A stretch of DNA of 64,000 bases from Xiheicaenibacterium sp046351325 (lineage in GTDB: Bacteria; Myxococcota_A; Polyangia; Polyangiales; Polyangiaceae), in the NCBI GenBank assembly GCA_046351325.1, contig JAXLYR010000002.1, forward strand, positions 930,001-994,000, in the 5' to 3' direction. The stretch's first letter is position 1; each line of letters starts with the position of its first letter. Below are positions 17,686 through 27,264 of this stretch, piece after piece. The translations under genes and the position numbers were made by a program. Below the pieces are notes generated by a model that did not search any database, was not told the origin of the DNA, and saw nothing but the letters and a program-made list of their open reading frames with translations.

Positions 17686-18258
17686 ATGCTCGACGTCCCC
17701 GGGCTGCGCCTCAAGATCGCCCTCGACCAAGCGGCGGTCTGGCATCGGGGGCAGCACCGCAAGTACCCGGGCGTCGAGGTCCCGTACGTCAGCCACCCTG
17801 CGGGCGTGGTCGCGGTGCTCGCGCGCCACGGCTTCGACGAGGAGGTCCAGGTCGCGGGCGCGCTGCACGACGTCGTCGAGGACTGCGGCGTGTCGCTCGC
17901 CGAGCTCGAGCAGCGCTTCGGTGCGCGCGTCGCGCGGCTCGTCGCCGCCGCGTCGGAGAGCGACAAGTCCCTCTCGTGGGAGGAGCGCAAGGCCGCGTAC
18001 GTCGAGCGCTTCCCCGAGAAGGAGTGGGACGCGCAAGCAGTCACGCTCGCGGACAAGATCGACAACTTCGCTTCGATCGTCGCGGCGAGCGTGCTCTACG
18101 GCTCACCGTGGCCCCTCTTCAAGCGCGGCAAGGTCATGCAGCTCGAGCGCTTCGACGCGCTCGCGTCGGCTGCCGGCGCGCTCGCGCCGCACCCGCTCAT
18201 CGACGAGTTCGCGGCGTGGCTCGAGCGTGTGCGCGCCGTGCCCGAGAGCGGTGAGTAG
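17686..18258 (+). CDS. HD-domain protein (RelA/SpoT-type hydrolase fold)
   Basis: A 190-residue protein. ATG 17686 with AAAGGA 6 nt upstream is preferred over a TTG at 17662 overlapping the previous stop. Motifs of the (p)ppGpp-hydrolase HD family: QHRKYPGVEVPYVSHP (first His), VAGALHDVVEDCG (the HD pair), and TLADKIDNFASIV (final Asp). This is the hydrolase half only; the synthetase, TGS and ACT domains of RelA/SpoT are absent, as in small alarmone hydrolases (Mesh1/SAH). A role in removing alarmone or a related nucleotide is likely. It may be cotranscribed with the kinase/activator pair, 20 bp downstream. Confidence 0.75.
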   Translation: MLDVPGLRLKIALDQAAVWHRGQHRKYPGVEVPYVSHPAGVVAVLARHGFDEEVQVAGALHDVVEDCGVSLAELEQRFGARVARLVAAASESDKSLSWEERKAAYVERFPEKEWDAQAVTLADKIDNFASIVAASVLYGSPWPLFKRGKVMQLERFDALASAAGALAPHPLIDEFAAWLERVRAVPESGE

Positions 18259-19345
18259 CTCGGCCGGTCGACTGTGCGTCGTGGCGACGGTGCTCGTCGT
18301 CGCAGGGTGTTCGGCTGGGTCGACGCCTCCTCGCCAACGGTCGGAGCCCTCCGCGTCGAGCGCCTCGGGCGCCGCGTCGACCAGCGCCGCGGCGTCGGGC
18401 ACGGCCTCGGCGGTCGACACGACGGACAAGCCAGTCGACTACGAGCAAGCGATTTCCCTCGGCGAGCGAGCGCTCGATCGCGAGGACTTCGTCGAGGCTT
18501 TTCACCTCTTTCGGGCTGCGCTCGACGCTCGCCCTGGCGATCCCGAGGCCCGCTTCGGGTTGGGGCGCGTCGACCTCGGCGCAGGGATGCTGCACTTCGC
18601 AGTGCCCGAGCTGAAAGACGTCGCCGTCGCCCTGCCGCAGGGGAGAGAGCGCGCGCGTGCGCTCTATGCCCTGGGGCTCGCGTACGAGAGACAGGGGCTC
18701 GCGTCCGAGGCGCGCGACGCGTTCTTGCAGTCTCAGCGCGAGGCGAAGAGCCCCGAAGTCGATGACAAACTTGTAGGTCGAACGGCGTGCCCGGCGCGCG
18801 TTGACCGTACTGTAAGGGGTTTGCACCTCTTCCGATCGTGGCGTGAGGCGTACGAGGCGTGGGAGGGGACTCCATCCACGAAGACGGACGAGAAGCTGCG
18901 AGCGGAGCTCCTCGCCACGTCCACTTGCAAGGAGTCGATCTGTCTCGCGTCGGGGCCGTATGACTGGTTCAACCTGCTCCTACCGGCTTCGGGGCCGTCC
19001 GCGTTCTTGTCGGTAGGACAATCGCCGCGATCGCGTTGTGGTGGTGGCTTCGGGTTCGAGGTTGAGCTCCTCGGTGACGTCGCGCACGTTCGCCTGCTGA
19101 GCACCTATGTCTTCGCCGTCCCTGGCGCGGATGGCTTTGGGTGGGCTTGTCCGGATGACCCAGGCCTGCCGCGTGACGTCGACATTTTCATCGACCTCCC
19201 ACGACACGAGCTCTTTCTCCTCGTGGATCGAATGGCGCAGGACCTCGACCACATGCCGAGGCTGAAGGTCGATGCGAATGGAATCACCTTGCCAGCACCG
19301 GGCTGTGGTCCTGACGTGCCACTACCCGATAAAGCGACACGCTGA
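18251..19345 (+). CDS. TPR-containing lipoprotein
   Basis: GTG 18251 overlaps the end of the HD gene and opens a clear lipoprotein signal (GRLCVVATVLVVAGCSAG). A Ser/Ala-rich linker follows. Residues about 65-165 hold tetratricopeptide-like helices (AISLGERALDREDFVEAFHL, FRAALDARPGDPEARFGLG, ALYALGLAYERQGLASEA). The C-terminal 190 residues contain several Cys and a beta-rich pattern (CGGGFGFEVELLGDVAHV) with no known domain. It is about 364 residues. It is probably anchored on the periplasmic face and used for protein-protein contacts. It is followed by the RCC1 lipoprotein on the same strand. Confidence 0.7.
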   Translation: MSSSAGRLCVVATVLVVAGCSAGSTPPRQRSEPSASSASGAASTSAAASGTASAVDTTDKPVDYEQAISLGERALDREDFVEAFHLFRAALDARPGDPEARFGLGRVDLGAGMLHFAVPELKDVAVALPQGRERARALYALGLAYERQGLASEARDAFLQSQREAKSPEVDDKLVGRTACPARVDRTVRGLHLFRSWREAYEAWEGTPSTKTDEKLRAELLATSTCKESICLASGPYDWFNLLLPASGPSAFLSVGQSPRSRCGGGFGFEVELLGDVAHVRLLSTYVFAVPGADGFGWACPDDPGLPRDVDIFIDLPRHELFLLVDRMAQDLDHMPRLKVDANGITLPAPGCGPDVPLPDKATR

Positions 19346-19372
19346 ACACCTCGGGTGGTACGCCACCGCGTG

Positions 19373-21642
19373 ATGCACAGGACGGATCGCTCCCAATCCT
19401 CTTCGCTTCTCTCTCTGGGTGCGGGAGTCATGCTCGCGGCGTGTGGCGCGAGCGGTCCGCACTCGGACGACGGGCGCGGCGCAAGCAGCTCATCCGGCGA
19501 GACGCCAGGGAGCGCGACGCTCCAAGACGAGCCGCGTCCGCTCCTCGGGATGGGCGGGGATCACGTGTGCGTCCTCAAGGACACGGGGCGCGTGTGGTGC
19601 TGGGGCTCCAACCTGTACCTCCAGCTCGGCGACGGGTTCAGGCCGATCGAGAGCAAGCCCGTGCAGATCCCCGGCGTCGAAGACGCGACGGACATCGCCG
19701 CGGATGGTCAGCACACGTGCGTCGTGACGAAGTCCGGAGAGGTCGCGTGCTGGGGCGGCAAGGATCTGCAGCTCTCGATGACCGCGAGCAACCTTGGCGG
19801 GCAGATCGATACGACCACGCGACCCACGCACGCGCTCGCGAAGCTCCCGGGCGTCTCGACAGCGAAGAAGGTGGCGGTCGGCTGGGCCGAGAATGGCCTC
19901 GCCGTCGTCTGCGTGCTCCTCGGCGACGGGACCGTGAAGTGCAAAGGTCCGAACCACTACGGCACAGTCGGCGACGGCACGAAGGAAGACCGAGACGAGC
20001 CCGTCACGGTGCAGGGACTGACGGATGTGGTGGACCTCGCGACCGATGGGCGGTGCTCGTGCGCGCTGAAATCCAACGCGCGCGTCGTCTGCTGGGGCTC
20101 GTTCGGTGAGAACACCGAGCTGCCCGGGCCTCTCGCGAAGGAGGTCGAGGGCCTGCCCTCGATGAAGCGCCTGCTCCGATCGAGCGGGACGTGCGGCCTC
20201 ACCACCGACGATCACGTCGTCTGCTGGGGCGGCGCTCCAAAGGAGCCCCCGAAGCCGCTCGAGGGGTTCGATCGCGTGAAGCGAATGGCGGGGCGGTGCG
20301 CGATCGACGAGAGCGGCAGAGTGCGGTGCAAAGGCACCGACTCCAACGGCGCGACGGGGCGCGAGAGCGGCGACGACAAGGCGAGCGCCGTAGTCGAGGG
20401 CTTCGAGACGCTCGGGCTCGGTCACCCCGTCGACATCGCGTCGAACCGCGTGACGTGCGTGACCTACGACACGGGCGCGGTCGCGTGCATGGGGAAAAAC
20501 GGAGAGGGTCAGCTCGGCATCGGCGAGAGCGTCGAGGTGCACGACCCCGTCGACGTCGTGGGAGTGGACAGCGCGACCTCTGTCGTCGCGCTCGACTACG
20601 CCGGCTGCGCGCTGGAGAGCACAGGTGAGGTGAAGTGCTGGGGCGCGGGTTCGAACACGAACGACTTCCCGCCCGAGGCCACGCGCGGAACGACGGTCAC
20701 TGGGCTCACGAACGCGACGAAGCTCTTTCCGTTCCAGCCCACCTACGTTCAGTCGACGTGGATCGACCTGTGCGCGACGACCAAGGACGATGGCCTCGCG
20801 TGCTTCTCGGCCGCCGGCGGGAAGATCGCGCCGAAGGCCGTGAAGATCAGGGGGATCGATCGTGTCGAGGGGCTCGCTTCGGGCGCGCGCGAGGGGAGCT
20901 CTCCGCCGACGCCTGCCTACGTCATCCAACGCGGCGGAGAGGTCTCGGCGTGGATCCCGCTCGAAGACGGCGACGACCTCAAGTCGTGGAGCCTGAAGAT
21001 CCCCGCACTCACCGGCATGACGCAGATCCTCGTGCGCGACGAGGCCTGCGGCGTGAGGAAGGACGGCACTGTCGCTTGCTGGCTACCCGCGCCGGCTGCG
21101 ATCTCCGACGAGGGCTCGGTCACTCCTTCACCGGAGCTGCTCACCCCGTCGCTCGTCGCGATCCCGAACCTCACGGGCGTCGAGTCGATCGCGCACGGCA
21201 TGCTCTGGTGCGCGCGGACCCACCAGGGCGAGGTGTTTTGCTGGAGTCTCACCAGACACGACCGAGCCCTCGAGGGGCCGAGCCGCGGGCGCAGCCGGCC
21301 TACAAGGGTGTAAGCACAATCGCCAGCCCGATGCTCGGCGAGACCTTCCACGACACGATGTGCGCGGTGTTCGCTGGCACCCAATTGATTGCCTGCGACA
21401 CGCAGATCGCGTGGTCAGGCTCCGCGACGATGAACGGCATGATCGAAGCGGCGGGTCGGCCATACGGCAAAGCTCGGTCGCTCTCTCTCTCCGCGAATGG
21501 CGGCTGTTTGGTGCGTCCGAATGGCAAGGTCGCCTGCTTCGGCAGCAACGACGGGGGCAGCAAAGGCCTCGTCGCGCGCGATCACTCCGCGACGCCAGTG
21601 AAGGTGCTCTTCGGGCCGCTACCCGATAATGCGACTCCTTGA
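19373..21642 (+). pseudogene. RCC1-repeat lipoprotein with a 3' frameshift
   Basis: ATG 19373 begins a lipoprotein signal (SLLSLGAGVMLAACGAS). The body consists of RCC1-like beta-propeller blades with the recurring pattern H-x-C-V-L-K-x-x-G-x-V-x-C-W-G-x-N, for example HVCVLKDTGRVWCWGSN and HTCVVTKSGEVACWGG. Paired Cys in each blade suggest extracellular disulfides. The first frame ends at 21313, but the last blades (TFHDTMCAVFAGTQLIACD, GGCLVRPNGKVACFGSNDGG) continue in another frame to 21642, so a single indel lies at about 21265-21300. Intact length would be near 755 residues. RCC1-repeat lipoproteins are abundant in myxobacteria; function is unknown. Two further members lie at 40729 and 49029. 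Confidence 0.75.
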
Positions 21643-21672
21643 AAGCGCGAGCACCCTAGTCCCGTGGAGCGC

Positions 21673-22287
21673 TCATTGCGGCTGCGTGCCGAGGCCGTCG
21701 ATCACATGCAAGATCTCGTCGACTGCCTGGTTGTCCGACTGAGCGGCAAAGCCCAACGCGAGCAATTGGGTCCCGCCAGTCGCTGTCGTAAACACGAGCG
21801 CAAAGCCTCTACGTTCGCGCCGCCGCGCTTGATCGGTTTGAAAGAGCGAGACCTCCAGTGGGCCGCTCTGTCGCTTCTCGTCCGCTCGCGCCCAGCTCGG
21901 TTGCCAGGCGGCTTGCCCCGCGCGCGCGGAGACCGAAACCCCTGCCGCTTGAAGCAAGGTGTCGAGCTGGGGGCTCAGCGCGCTCGCGTCCGTCGTCGGA
22001 GCCATGGTGAGGCACGCGATGACCGCGGAGTTGTGGTTCGACTCTGCGACGACCGCGTCCGTCTGGCCGGGGGACACGACCCAGCCATTCGGGAGCTTCA
22101 GCGTGATTTTGCCGCCGGCGACCGTTATGCCGTTGGACGTGATCTTCATCGTCCGCGTGTCCGCGGGCGGCGGATTGTCTGTCGTCTTGTCGCTCGACTG
22201 TCGCGAGCCGCACCCCACGGTCATCGGTGCGGCAGAGAGCAGAAGACAGACATACGCGCTCGTCCAATGTCTCATCGTACGGTCCAT
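21673..22287 (-). CDS. Hypothetical lipoprotein
   Basis: A 204-residue protein from ATG 22287; the in-frame upstream stretch is antisense to intergenic sequence and rejected. Lipobox in LLLSAAPMTVGCGSRQ. The mature part starts with a disordered DKTTDNPPPADTRT segment, then reads as a compact alpha/beta domain (GGKITLKLPNGWVVSPGQT, VVAESNHNSAVIACLTMAP, GFALVFTTATGGTQLLALGF). The ordering resembles PsbP/DUF1795-like folds in which a short protein domain responds to stress, but similarity is only at pattern level. It is convergent with the RCC1 gene, ending 30 bp away. Confidence 0.6.
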   Translation of the reverse strand: MDRTMRHWTSAYVCLLLSAAPMTVGCGSRQSSDKTTDNPPPADTRTMKITSNGITVAGGKITLKLPNGWVVSPGQTDAVVAESNHNSAVIACLTMAPTTDASALSPQLDTLLQAAGVSVSARAGQAAWQPSWARADEKRQSGPLEVSLFQTDQARRRERRGFALVFTTATGGTQLLALGFAAQSDNQAVDEILHVIDGLGTQPQ

Positions 22288-22325
22288 ATCAGCGGTGCCC
22301 TCGGTGGTTCGACTCGTGAGTGAGC

Positions 22326-23402
22326 TCAGTTGGGGGACGACGGCGCGAGCTCTACTCGCTTGATGGTGTAGCCCTTCTTCGTGAGAAGTTCGACGACGCT
22401 GTCCTTGCCGATGAGGTGGGCCGCGCCGACTGCGACGAAGACATTGCCTGCGTCGATGCGCTTCTCGAGCTCGGGGATCCACGAGCGGTTGCGCTTCCAC
22501 AGCATGTCTTCGGTGGCCGCGGGGTGCTTCTTCATCTCTTCGGGGTCGAAGACGACAGCCGCGACCGCGACCTCGTCGCCTTCGCGGTAGGCGCGCACGA
22601 GCTCCTGCACCTGGCGCTCTGCCTTGGGCAAATCCGAGAGCGCCTCGTCGAGCGCGGCCGGCGTAATGACTTTATCCATCACGATGACCTGCGTATCGAC
22701 GCTCTCGAGGAAGCCGACCTCCTTCTTCTTGGACTCGGCGCGATCGAAGAGCACCTTGTCGATGGGGGTCGACGCCGCGATCATCGATTGCTCGAGCATC
22801 CCCGCGAGCATCGAGGCCTTCATCTTCTCGAGGGCGGACTCCGGCATCAAGATGCCGCCGATTTTGTCGACCAGCAGGGTCCAGTGCTCGGGCGTGAGCT
22901 GGGATTTGACGGTGGGATCGCCCGGCTTCAAGAAGCCGATCTTGGCGACGTCGGCCGGCCCGAGCGAAAACACGTCGGCCTCGAAGAGGACGACCTTCGC
23001 TGCGTCCAGCTTCTCGAAGACCTCGGGCGGCAGCTCGCGATCCGCGTCGACGGCCATGTGCATCGTGCCGAAGAGGAAGCCGCTGCCCTTCTTTCCTTTA
23101 ACTTCGTACAAGAACGGCCGCGTGATCTTGGGGGCGGGCGCCTGAACGACGGGCCCGCTCGGCAGGACGATCGCCGACGCCGGGACGGTCGGGGCCGAGG
23201 CCGCCTGAGGGAACACGCTGGCGAACGGGGAAGGCAGCGCGGCGCTGAGTGGAGCCGTCGCGCTCGGCGTCTGCGCCGTCGCGGTCGGAGGCTTCGAGCT
23301 CGTCAGGTTCTCTGCGGGGCGATCGCCACAAGCGACGAGGAGCGCGACGAAGAGCCACAGCACGCGTTGGAAAGCCGGCCAGCGGAGGGTGGGCGTGGAC
23401 AT
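22326..23402 (-). CDS. TraB/GumN-family lipoprotein
   Basis: The start is placed at ATG 23402 (MSTPTLRWPAF), which yields a lipoprotein signal ending LLVACG; an 8-residue upstream extension is possible. A Thr/Ala/Pro linker covers about residues 20-85. The TraB/GumN domain follows with its two signature elements: FLFGTMHMAVDADRELP and the C-terminal RNRSWIPELEKRIDAGN then VFVAVGAAHLIGKDSVV. The conserved His, Glu and Arg residues of the family (related to the TIKI metalloprotease fold) are present. Bacterial members are poorly characterised; GumN sits in xanthan clusters, but no polysaccharide genes are adjacent here. Confidence 0.88.
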   Translation of the reverse strand: MSTPTLRWPAFQRVLWLFVALLVACGDRPAENLTSSKPPTATAQTPSATAPLSAALPSPFASVFPQAASAPTVPASAIVLPSGPVVQAPAPKITRPFLYEVKGKKGSGFLFGTMHMAVDADRELPPEVFEKLDAAKVVLFEADVFSLGPADVAKIGFLKPGDPTVKSQLTPEHWTLLVDKIGGILMPESALEKMKASMLAGMLEQSMIAASTPIDKVLFDRAESKKKEVGFLESVDTQVIVMDKVITPAALDEALSDLPKAERQVQELVRAYREGDEVAVAAVVFDPEEMKKHPAATEDMLWKRNRSWIPELEKRIDAGNVFVAVGAAHLIGKDSVVELLTKKGYTIKRVELAPSSPN

Positions 23403-23717
23403 GGAGCGACGAGCGGGCTCTACCACGGCGAGCGACCGCTCTCACGGTGCGATCGGCTGCTCCGGGGAGAACGTGACCTCGCGACGCCACGCTGTCGCGC
23501 GTCGTCGGCTGTCGACCACCTCGTGGAAGGTCGGCGCAGGGACCGGGGCTCGAAGTTCCCTGCGTTGCGCAGCGCTTCGTCTATTTTGTTACATGGCTGT
23601 CAGCGTTCGCCGCAGCTCCTGTCGGATAGGAGTGTTTCGCTACCAGGCATGAGGGCTCGACGTCGCCCTGATGAATCGCTCGGCAAGCAGGGCGCAATCT
23701 GCTAGTTCGGAGGAGCC
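23403..23717. other. Intergenic region between divergent genes, no gene seen
   Basis: These 315 bp separate the starts of the TraB/GumN gene (minus) and the gene at 23718 (plus). There is an AT-richer patch near 23581-23596 (CTATTTTGTTACATGG) and a good ribosome-binding site (GGAGG) at about 23709-23713. I see no RNA gene, repeat or confident operator. Promoters for both genes are expected here. Confidence 0.5.
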
Positions 23718-24557
23718 ATGGCGAACGGGAAGGTGACTGTCCTCACAATCGACCACGCGACGCTCCTCACGACCTCCCAGGCGGAGGACGCGCCCGCGAA
23801 CCTGCCTGACGGGCTCGACGAAGCGTGGGCGTTCCGCAGGGGCAAGAACGGCGCGTCGTTCTTCACCCGGGCGCTCGCTGGTGGGTCGCTCGTCGTGCCG
23901 TTCATGACGCCAGCGTCGCTCGATGATCTGGCGCTTCATCTGCGTGAGCTCCTCGGGGACGCGCTCGACCTCCACAGCGACGAGCGCGGGGTCTTCGTTC
24001 GGGCCGAGTTCAACGGTGAAGCTTACGACGCTGTAACGAAGGGCGAGGGGACCTTCGTCGCGCGCGTCGGCGCGGACGACCCGCGCCTGTCGAAGGCCGA
24101 GGGCTGGTCGTTCGCCGCCGCTGCCAAGACGCTCGAAGCGGCCAACCCCGCGGCCGCCGAGCGCGGTGAGCTCCGCGCGAAGCTCCGCGAGGAGCGCGGC
24201 GACGCCGACCTTCAAGCGCGGGAAGAAGAGCTGCTCGCGGTCGTCGAGGAGCGTGAGGACCGAGGCGCGCTGCGCATGCGGGTGAGCGCCGCGCTCAAGG
24301 GCAACGCCGAAGACACGGCGCTCGGCGACGTCCTGCGCGAGGGCGAAGAGGAAGACGACGAGAACGACCACAACGAGGCGCGCGGCGCAGAGTCGCTGCG
24401 CCGCGGCTTCAAGATGAGCCCGCGCGCGGTCGCCGCGATGGAGGGGGCGCTCCACGAGGTCATCCCCGACCAGGTCGCGACCGCCGAGGAGAACGAGACG
24501 CCTGCGGTCAGCAAGACCGACCCGCCGCCGCCCCCCGAGAGCGGCCCGGCCGAGTAG
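23718..24557 (+). CDS. Hypothetical acidic protein
   Basis: A 279-residue protein, ATG 23718 preceded by GGAGGAGCC. The first 130 residues are folded-looking alpha/beta (KVTVLTIDHATLLTTSQAED, SLDDLALHLRELLGDAL, GVFVRAEFNGEAYDAVTKG). The middle is a long charged helix (RAKLREERGDADLQAREEEL). The C-terminal 80 residues are strongly acidic and Pro-rich (EGEEEDDENDHNEARG and TDPPPPPESG) and probably disordered. There are no signal peptide or membrane segments. I recognise no domain. A GACTGC-repeat tract follows immediately. Confidence 0.6.
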   Translation: MANGKVTVLTIDHATLLTTSQAEDAPANLPDGLDEAWAFRRGKNGASFFTRALAGGSLVVPFMTPASLDDLALHLRELLGDALDLHSDERGVFVRAEFNGEAYDAVTKGEGTFVARVGADDPRLSKAEGWSFAAAAKTLEAANPAAAERGELRAKLREERGDADLQAREEELLAVVEEREDRGALRMRVSAALKGNAEDTALGDVLREGEEEDDENDHNEARGAESLRRGFKMSPRAVAAMEGALHEVIPDQVATAEENETPAVSKTDPPPPPESGPAE

Positions 24558-24570
24558 CATTGCTGACTGG

Positions 24571-24624
24571 GACTGCCGACGAAGACTGCCGACGAAGACT
24601 GCACTAAGACTGCCGGCTAGGACT
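24571..24624. repeat. Short GACTGC-type tandem repeat
   Basis: Between two convergent genes, five copies of GACTGC occur at 11-15 bp spacing; the first two units are identical (GACTGCCGACGAA). The last copies are GACTGCACTAA and GACTGCCGGCTAG. No hairpin of note forms, so it is a simple repeat rather than a terminator. Confidence 0.5.
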
Positions 24625-24626
24625 GC

Positions 24627-25781
24627 TCACTTCGTCCAGTCGGTCGACGTCGGCATCGTCAATATGGGATAGCCGGGGTCACCCGCGGGGAGCGGCTGCG
24701 GTGCCGGCGCGGCGTGCTGCGCCACGGCGGAGACGCCAATCGCGAGGCTCGCGACGCGTGGCGGTAACTCCATTGTCAGTCGAATGATCCCGTCTATGAC
24801 AGTGACAGCCTCGGGCATGGTGAGCTCGCTCCACGAGCGCGTCGCGACCACCTCGAGCTTGTCACCGGCGAGGGAAAACGCAGCCCCGCCGAGCTCGAGC
24901 GTGCCATTCTGCTCGAGGAGCTTGGAGAGAAACTGCGCGTTCGCCCGCTCCATCGGGCCGAGCGCGGCCACGAAGCCGGAGACGCGGAGCGCGCCGTCGG
25001 CGGCGAGGACGACGACATTGACGCCGTTCCTCGGCCCGCCCGCGACGCCGCGCCGCAGCTCGTAGCGCCCTTTGTGGTCGTCGGACTCGACCGCCGCGCG
25101 GCCTGCTTGCACGACGGCGTCGACGGCTTGGCGAATGACCACCTCGGGGGCGTCGCGATTGGGGGCTTGCTCGACCAGCAAGTCGGTCGGGATGCGGACG
25201 ACCTCGTGCTTCAACAGGTGGCGGACGTGCCGCACATAGTCCGCTGCGGTGTAGGCCGGTACGGCGAAGCCGAGCCCCTGCGACGCGCTGAGGATCATCG
25301 TGACGATGCCGATCAACTTGCCGTCTCGGTCGACGAGCGGGCCGCCCGAGTTGCCTGGATTGATGGCTACGTCGGTCTGTACGTAATACTCCTTGTCGAA
25401 CTCGCGGTGGGGATTGGAGATGATGCCGCGTGAGACGGAGAAGCGGCAGCCCCGCGGGTGACCGAGCGCGAAGACCTCAGTCCCGACCATGTAATCGTCC
25501 GAGACCTCGCGGCCGAGGTCCAAGTACGTAGAGAAAGGAATACCGACTTTGACGATCGCCAGATCGTGGTGGGCGCTCTGGTGAACACCGACGCCGCGAA
25601 CGTCGCGACCATTGGCGAGGATCACCCGATAGGGGCCCAGCCCTGGCGCGACATGCTTGTTGGTGAGAATCCAGCCGTCCTCACTGATCTGGAGACCTGT
25701 TCCGATGCCGTTCTCGTCCTCGATGAGGACGATTTGGTTCTTGCGCACCCTGATTGTTTCGGTATCACTGGCGAGCGCCAT
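24627..25781 (-). CDS. Trypsin-like (S1C/HtrA-type) protease without a signal peptide
   Basis: A 384-residue protein. The protease domain covers residues 1-200: His43 in ILTNKHVAPG, Asp73 in SAHHDLAIVKVG, and Ser145 in INPGNSGGPLV, a complete catalytic triad with the DegP-type GNSGGP motif. There is no signal peptide or PDZ domain, so unlike DegP/DegS it is apparently cytoplasmic. The C-terminal 180 residues form an unrecognised alpha/beta domain with LRVSGFVAALGPMERANA and WSELTMPEAVTVIDGIIRL. It is divergent from a TerB-family gene 41 bp away, so they share a promoter region. Cytoplasmic trypsin-like proteases of this type occur in modular stress or effector systems, but a substrate cannot be proposed. 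Confidence 0.8.
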   Translation of the reverse strand: MALASDTETIRVRKNQIVLIEDENGIGTGLQISEDGWILTNKHVAPGLGPYRVILANGRDVRGVGVHQSAHHDLAIVKVGIPFSTYLDLGREVSDDYMVGTEVFALGHPRGCRFSVSRGIISNPHREFDKEYYVQTDVAINPGNSGGPLVDRDGKLIGIVTMILSASQGLGFAVPAYTAADYVRHVRHLLKHEVVRIPTDLLVEQAPNRDAPEVVIRQAVDAVVQAGRAAVESDDHKGRYELRRGVAGGPRNGVNVVVLAADGALRVSGFVAALGPMERANAQFLSKLLEQNGTLELGGAAFSLAGDKLEVVATRSWSELTMPEAVTVIDGIIRLTMELPPRVASLAIGVSAVAQHAAPAPQPLPAGDPGYPILTMPTSTDWTK

Positions 25782-25822
25782 GGTGGCAGGTTACCTCAAT
25801 CTTTCGTAGGGAGTGCGTCGCG

Positions 25823-26233
25823 ATGGGCCTATTCGACAACTTCGGTGGAACTCAAATCCAGCTCACTCCGCGCGTCGCCCTCGTAGCGGCGATGGTCTAC
25901 ACGAGCGCGGCCGACGGCGACTTGGACGACAACGAGGCCGGCGACATTCTGCGCGTCGTCCCCGACCGAGCGACGCTGGACATGGCCCTCCAGTTCGCCA
26001 AGCGAAACCCCTATCAAGCCTTCCTCGAGCAGGCGACGCGGCTCCTCTCCCCACAACAGAAGCTCGCGGTCATCGTCAACTGCGCCGACCTCGCGATGGG
26101 GGACGGCTACCTCGCCGCCGAGGAGCAGCAGCGCCTCATGGCGATGGCGCAATACTTCCAGATCCCGGACGCGCACCTGCACCCGTACATTCAGACGTTG
26201 ATGGTCAAGAACAACTTGTCTGTCTTCGGGTGA
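25823..26233 (+). CDS. TerB-family (tellurite-resistance-like) protein
   Basis: A 136-residue all-helical protein; ATG 25823 is chosen, and the frame open to 25754 overlaps the protease start. The TerB pattern is clear: VALVAAMVYTSAADGDLDDN, with acidic residues in the first loop, then KLAVIVNCADLAMGDGYLAA, the symmetric second acidic loop. The two D-G-x-L/Y motifs are those proposed to bind metal. TerB proteins associate with membranes and Ter stress complexes. No terC, terD or terZ is adjacent, so this is an orphan member paired with the divergent protease. Confidence 0.82.
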   Translation: MGLFDNFGGTQIQLTPRVALVAAMVYTSAADGDLDDNEAGDILRVVPDRATLDMALQFAKRNPYQAFLEQATRLLSPQQKLAVIVNCADLAMGDGYLAAEEQQRLMAMAQYFQIPDAHLHPYIQTLMVKNNLSVFG

Positions 26234-26297
26234 GACTTGTAGCGCTACCGGCTTGTAGCCGTCAGGGTCGCTGGACGCGACAGCTTGGGCTACTCGT

Positions 26298-27224
26298 TCA
26301 CCTCGTTTTGCCCGCCGAACATGCGGCCAGCGTCCGATAGAGCGTTGGAGCGTCGGCGTCGGATGCGTCGGTGACGGCCCACGGGTCGATCGACGAGAAC
26401 AGCGCAGCGACGCGATCGAGGTCGGGGTTTTCAGGCGTCGGGCACGAGCAGCCGATGCGGGGGACCGCGGCGACGTGTGTCCGCATCATGCCCATGTCTC
26501 GTTCGGAGACGGTGACGCGGACCTCACTGCACGTGGAGCAGTCGTCGCCTTGGTTCCCGACGCTGGACTGACAGTCGATGTGGAAGGTGGGCCCAGCGCA
26601 GCTGGCCCTCAAGTCTACCCAGCGCCCAGCAAAGCGAGCGAGATCATGGGTGACCTTGCTGAGGTGTCCCCAGGAGCCGACGTCGCTTTGCGACCAGCGC
26701 TCGCGGTCCTGCCAAGTACCGTCCGCGGCCTGTATTTGTCTGCCGCCGCTGCCGCCCAAATCGAGTTCGTCGCTTACAGTCCCGTCATTGTAGTCGCGGA
26801 CGCGGACCCCTTGCTCTGTCCGCTCATTCGAATAGACGACCAGAACGAGCTCGTCCTGGTCTTTGATACGAGTCAGTGTGCCCGGGGCGCACTCGCCGAT
26901 TGGACTGGATAGCCAGATGGGGATCGACTCGACGTCAGCGAGCCAGTCCTTCAACGCGGAGAGGTGAGAGCCTATCTGCACCCGCCGGAGCTCGGCTGGC
27001 CAGCGTGAACGCGCCCACGCGAGCTCGCGGCTGGCCTCGGACACGGGTTCGGACACGCTTGCGGACGCGAGGGGGCGCGCGGTGGACGGGGGCGGCGTCG
27101 CGATGGTCGCGTTCATCTCGGTCCCGCTCTGTCGCGATGAGCAGCCGGCGAGCAGCCACGCAGCGAACCCGACCAACCTGGTAGCGGGTGGCGAGGGCCT
27201 TACGCTGCGGGCTGAAGGGTGCAT
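26298..27224 (-). CDS. Cysteine-containing hypothetical lipoprotein
   Basis: Start at ATG 27224, giving a 308-residue lipoprotein (LVGFAAWLLAGCSSRQ); the frame is open upstream through tRNA-Sec and is rejected there. After a Thr/Pro/Ala linker comes a mixed domain with WPAELRRVQIGSHLSALKDW and several Cys (DDCSTCSEVRVTVS, RIGCSCPTPENPDL) that could form disulfides. No family recognised. It lies just downstream of tRNA-Sec on the same strand (40 bp), so it may share its transcript. Confidence 0.6.
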   Translation of the reverse strand: MHPSARSVRPSPPATRLVGFAAWLLAGCSSRQSGTEMNATIATPPPSTARPLASASVSEPVSEASRELAWARSRWPAELRRVQIGSHLSALKDWLADVESIPIWLSSPIGECAPGTLTRIKDQDELVLVVYSNERTEQGVRVRDYNDGTVSDELDLGGSGGRQIQAADGTWQDRERWSQSDVGSWGHLSKVTHDLARFAGRWVDLRASCAGPTFHIDCQSSVGNQGDDCSTCSEVRVTVSERDMGMMRTHVAAVPRIGCSCPTPENPDLDRVAALFSSIDPWAVTDASDADAPTLYRTLAACSAGKTR

Positions 27225-27264
27225 AACCCCAAAATACAACGTGGGCGCACGTTCGGGCGTCGCA

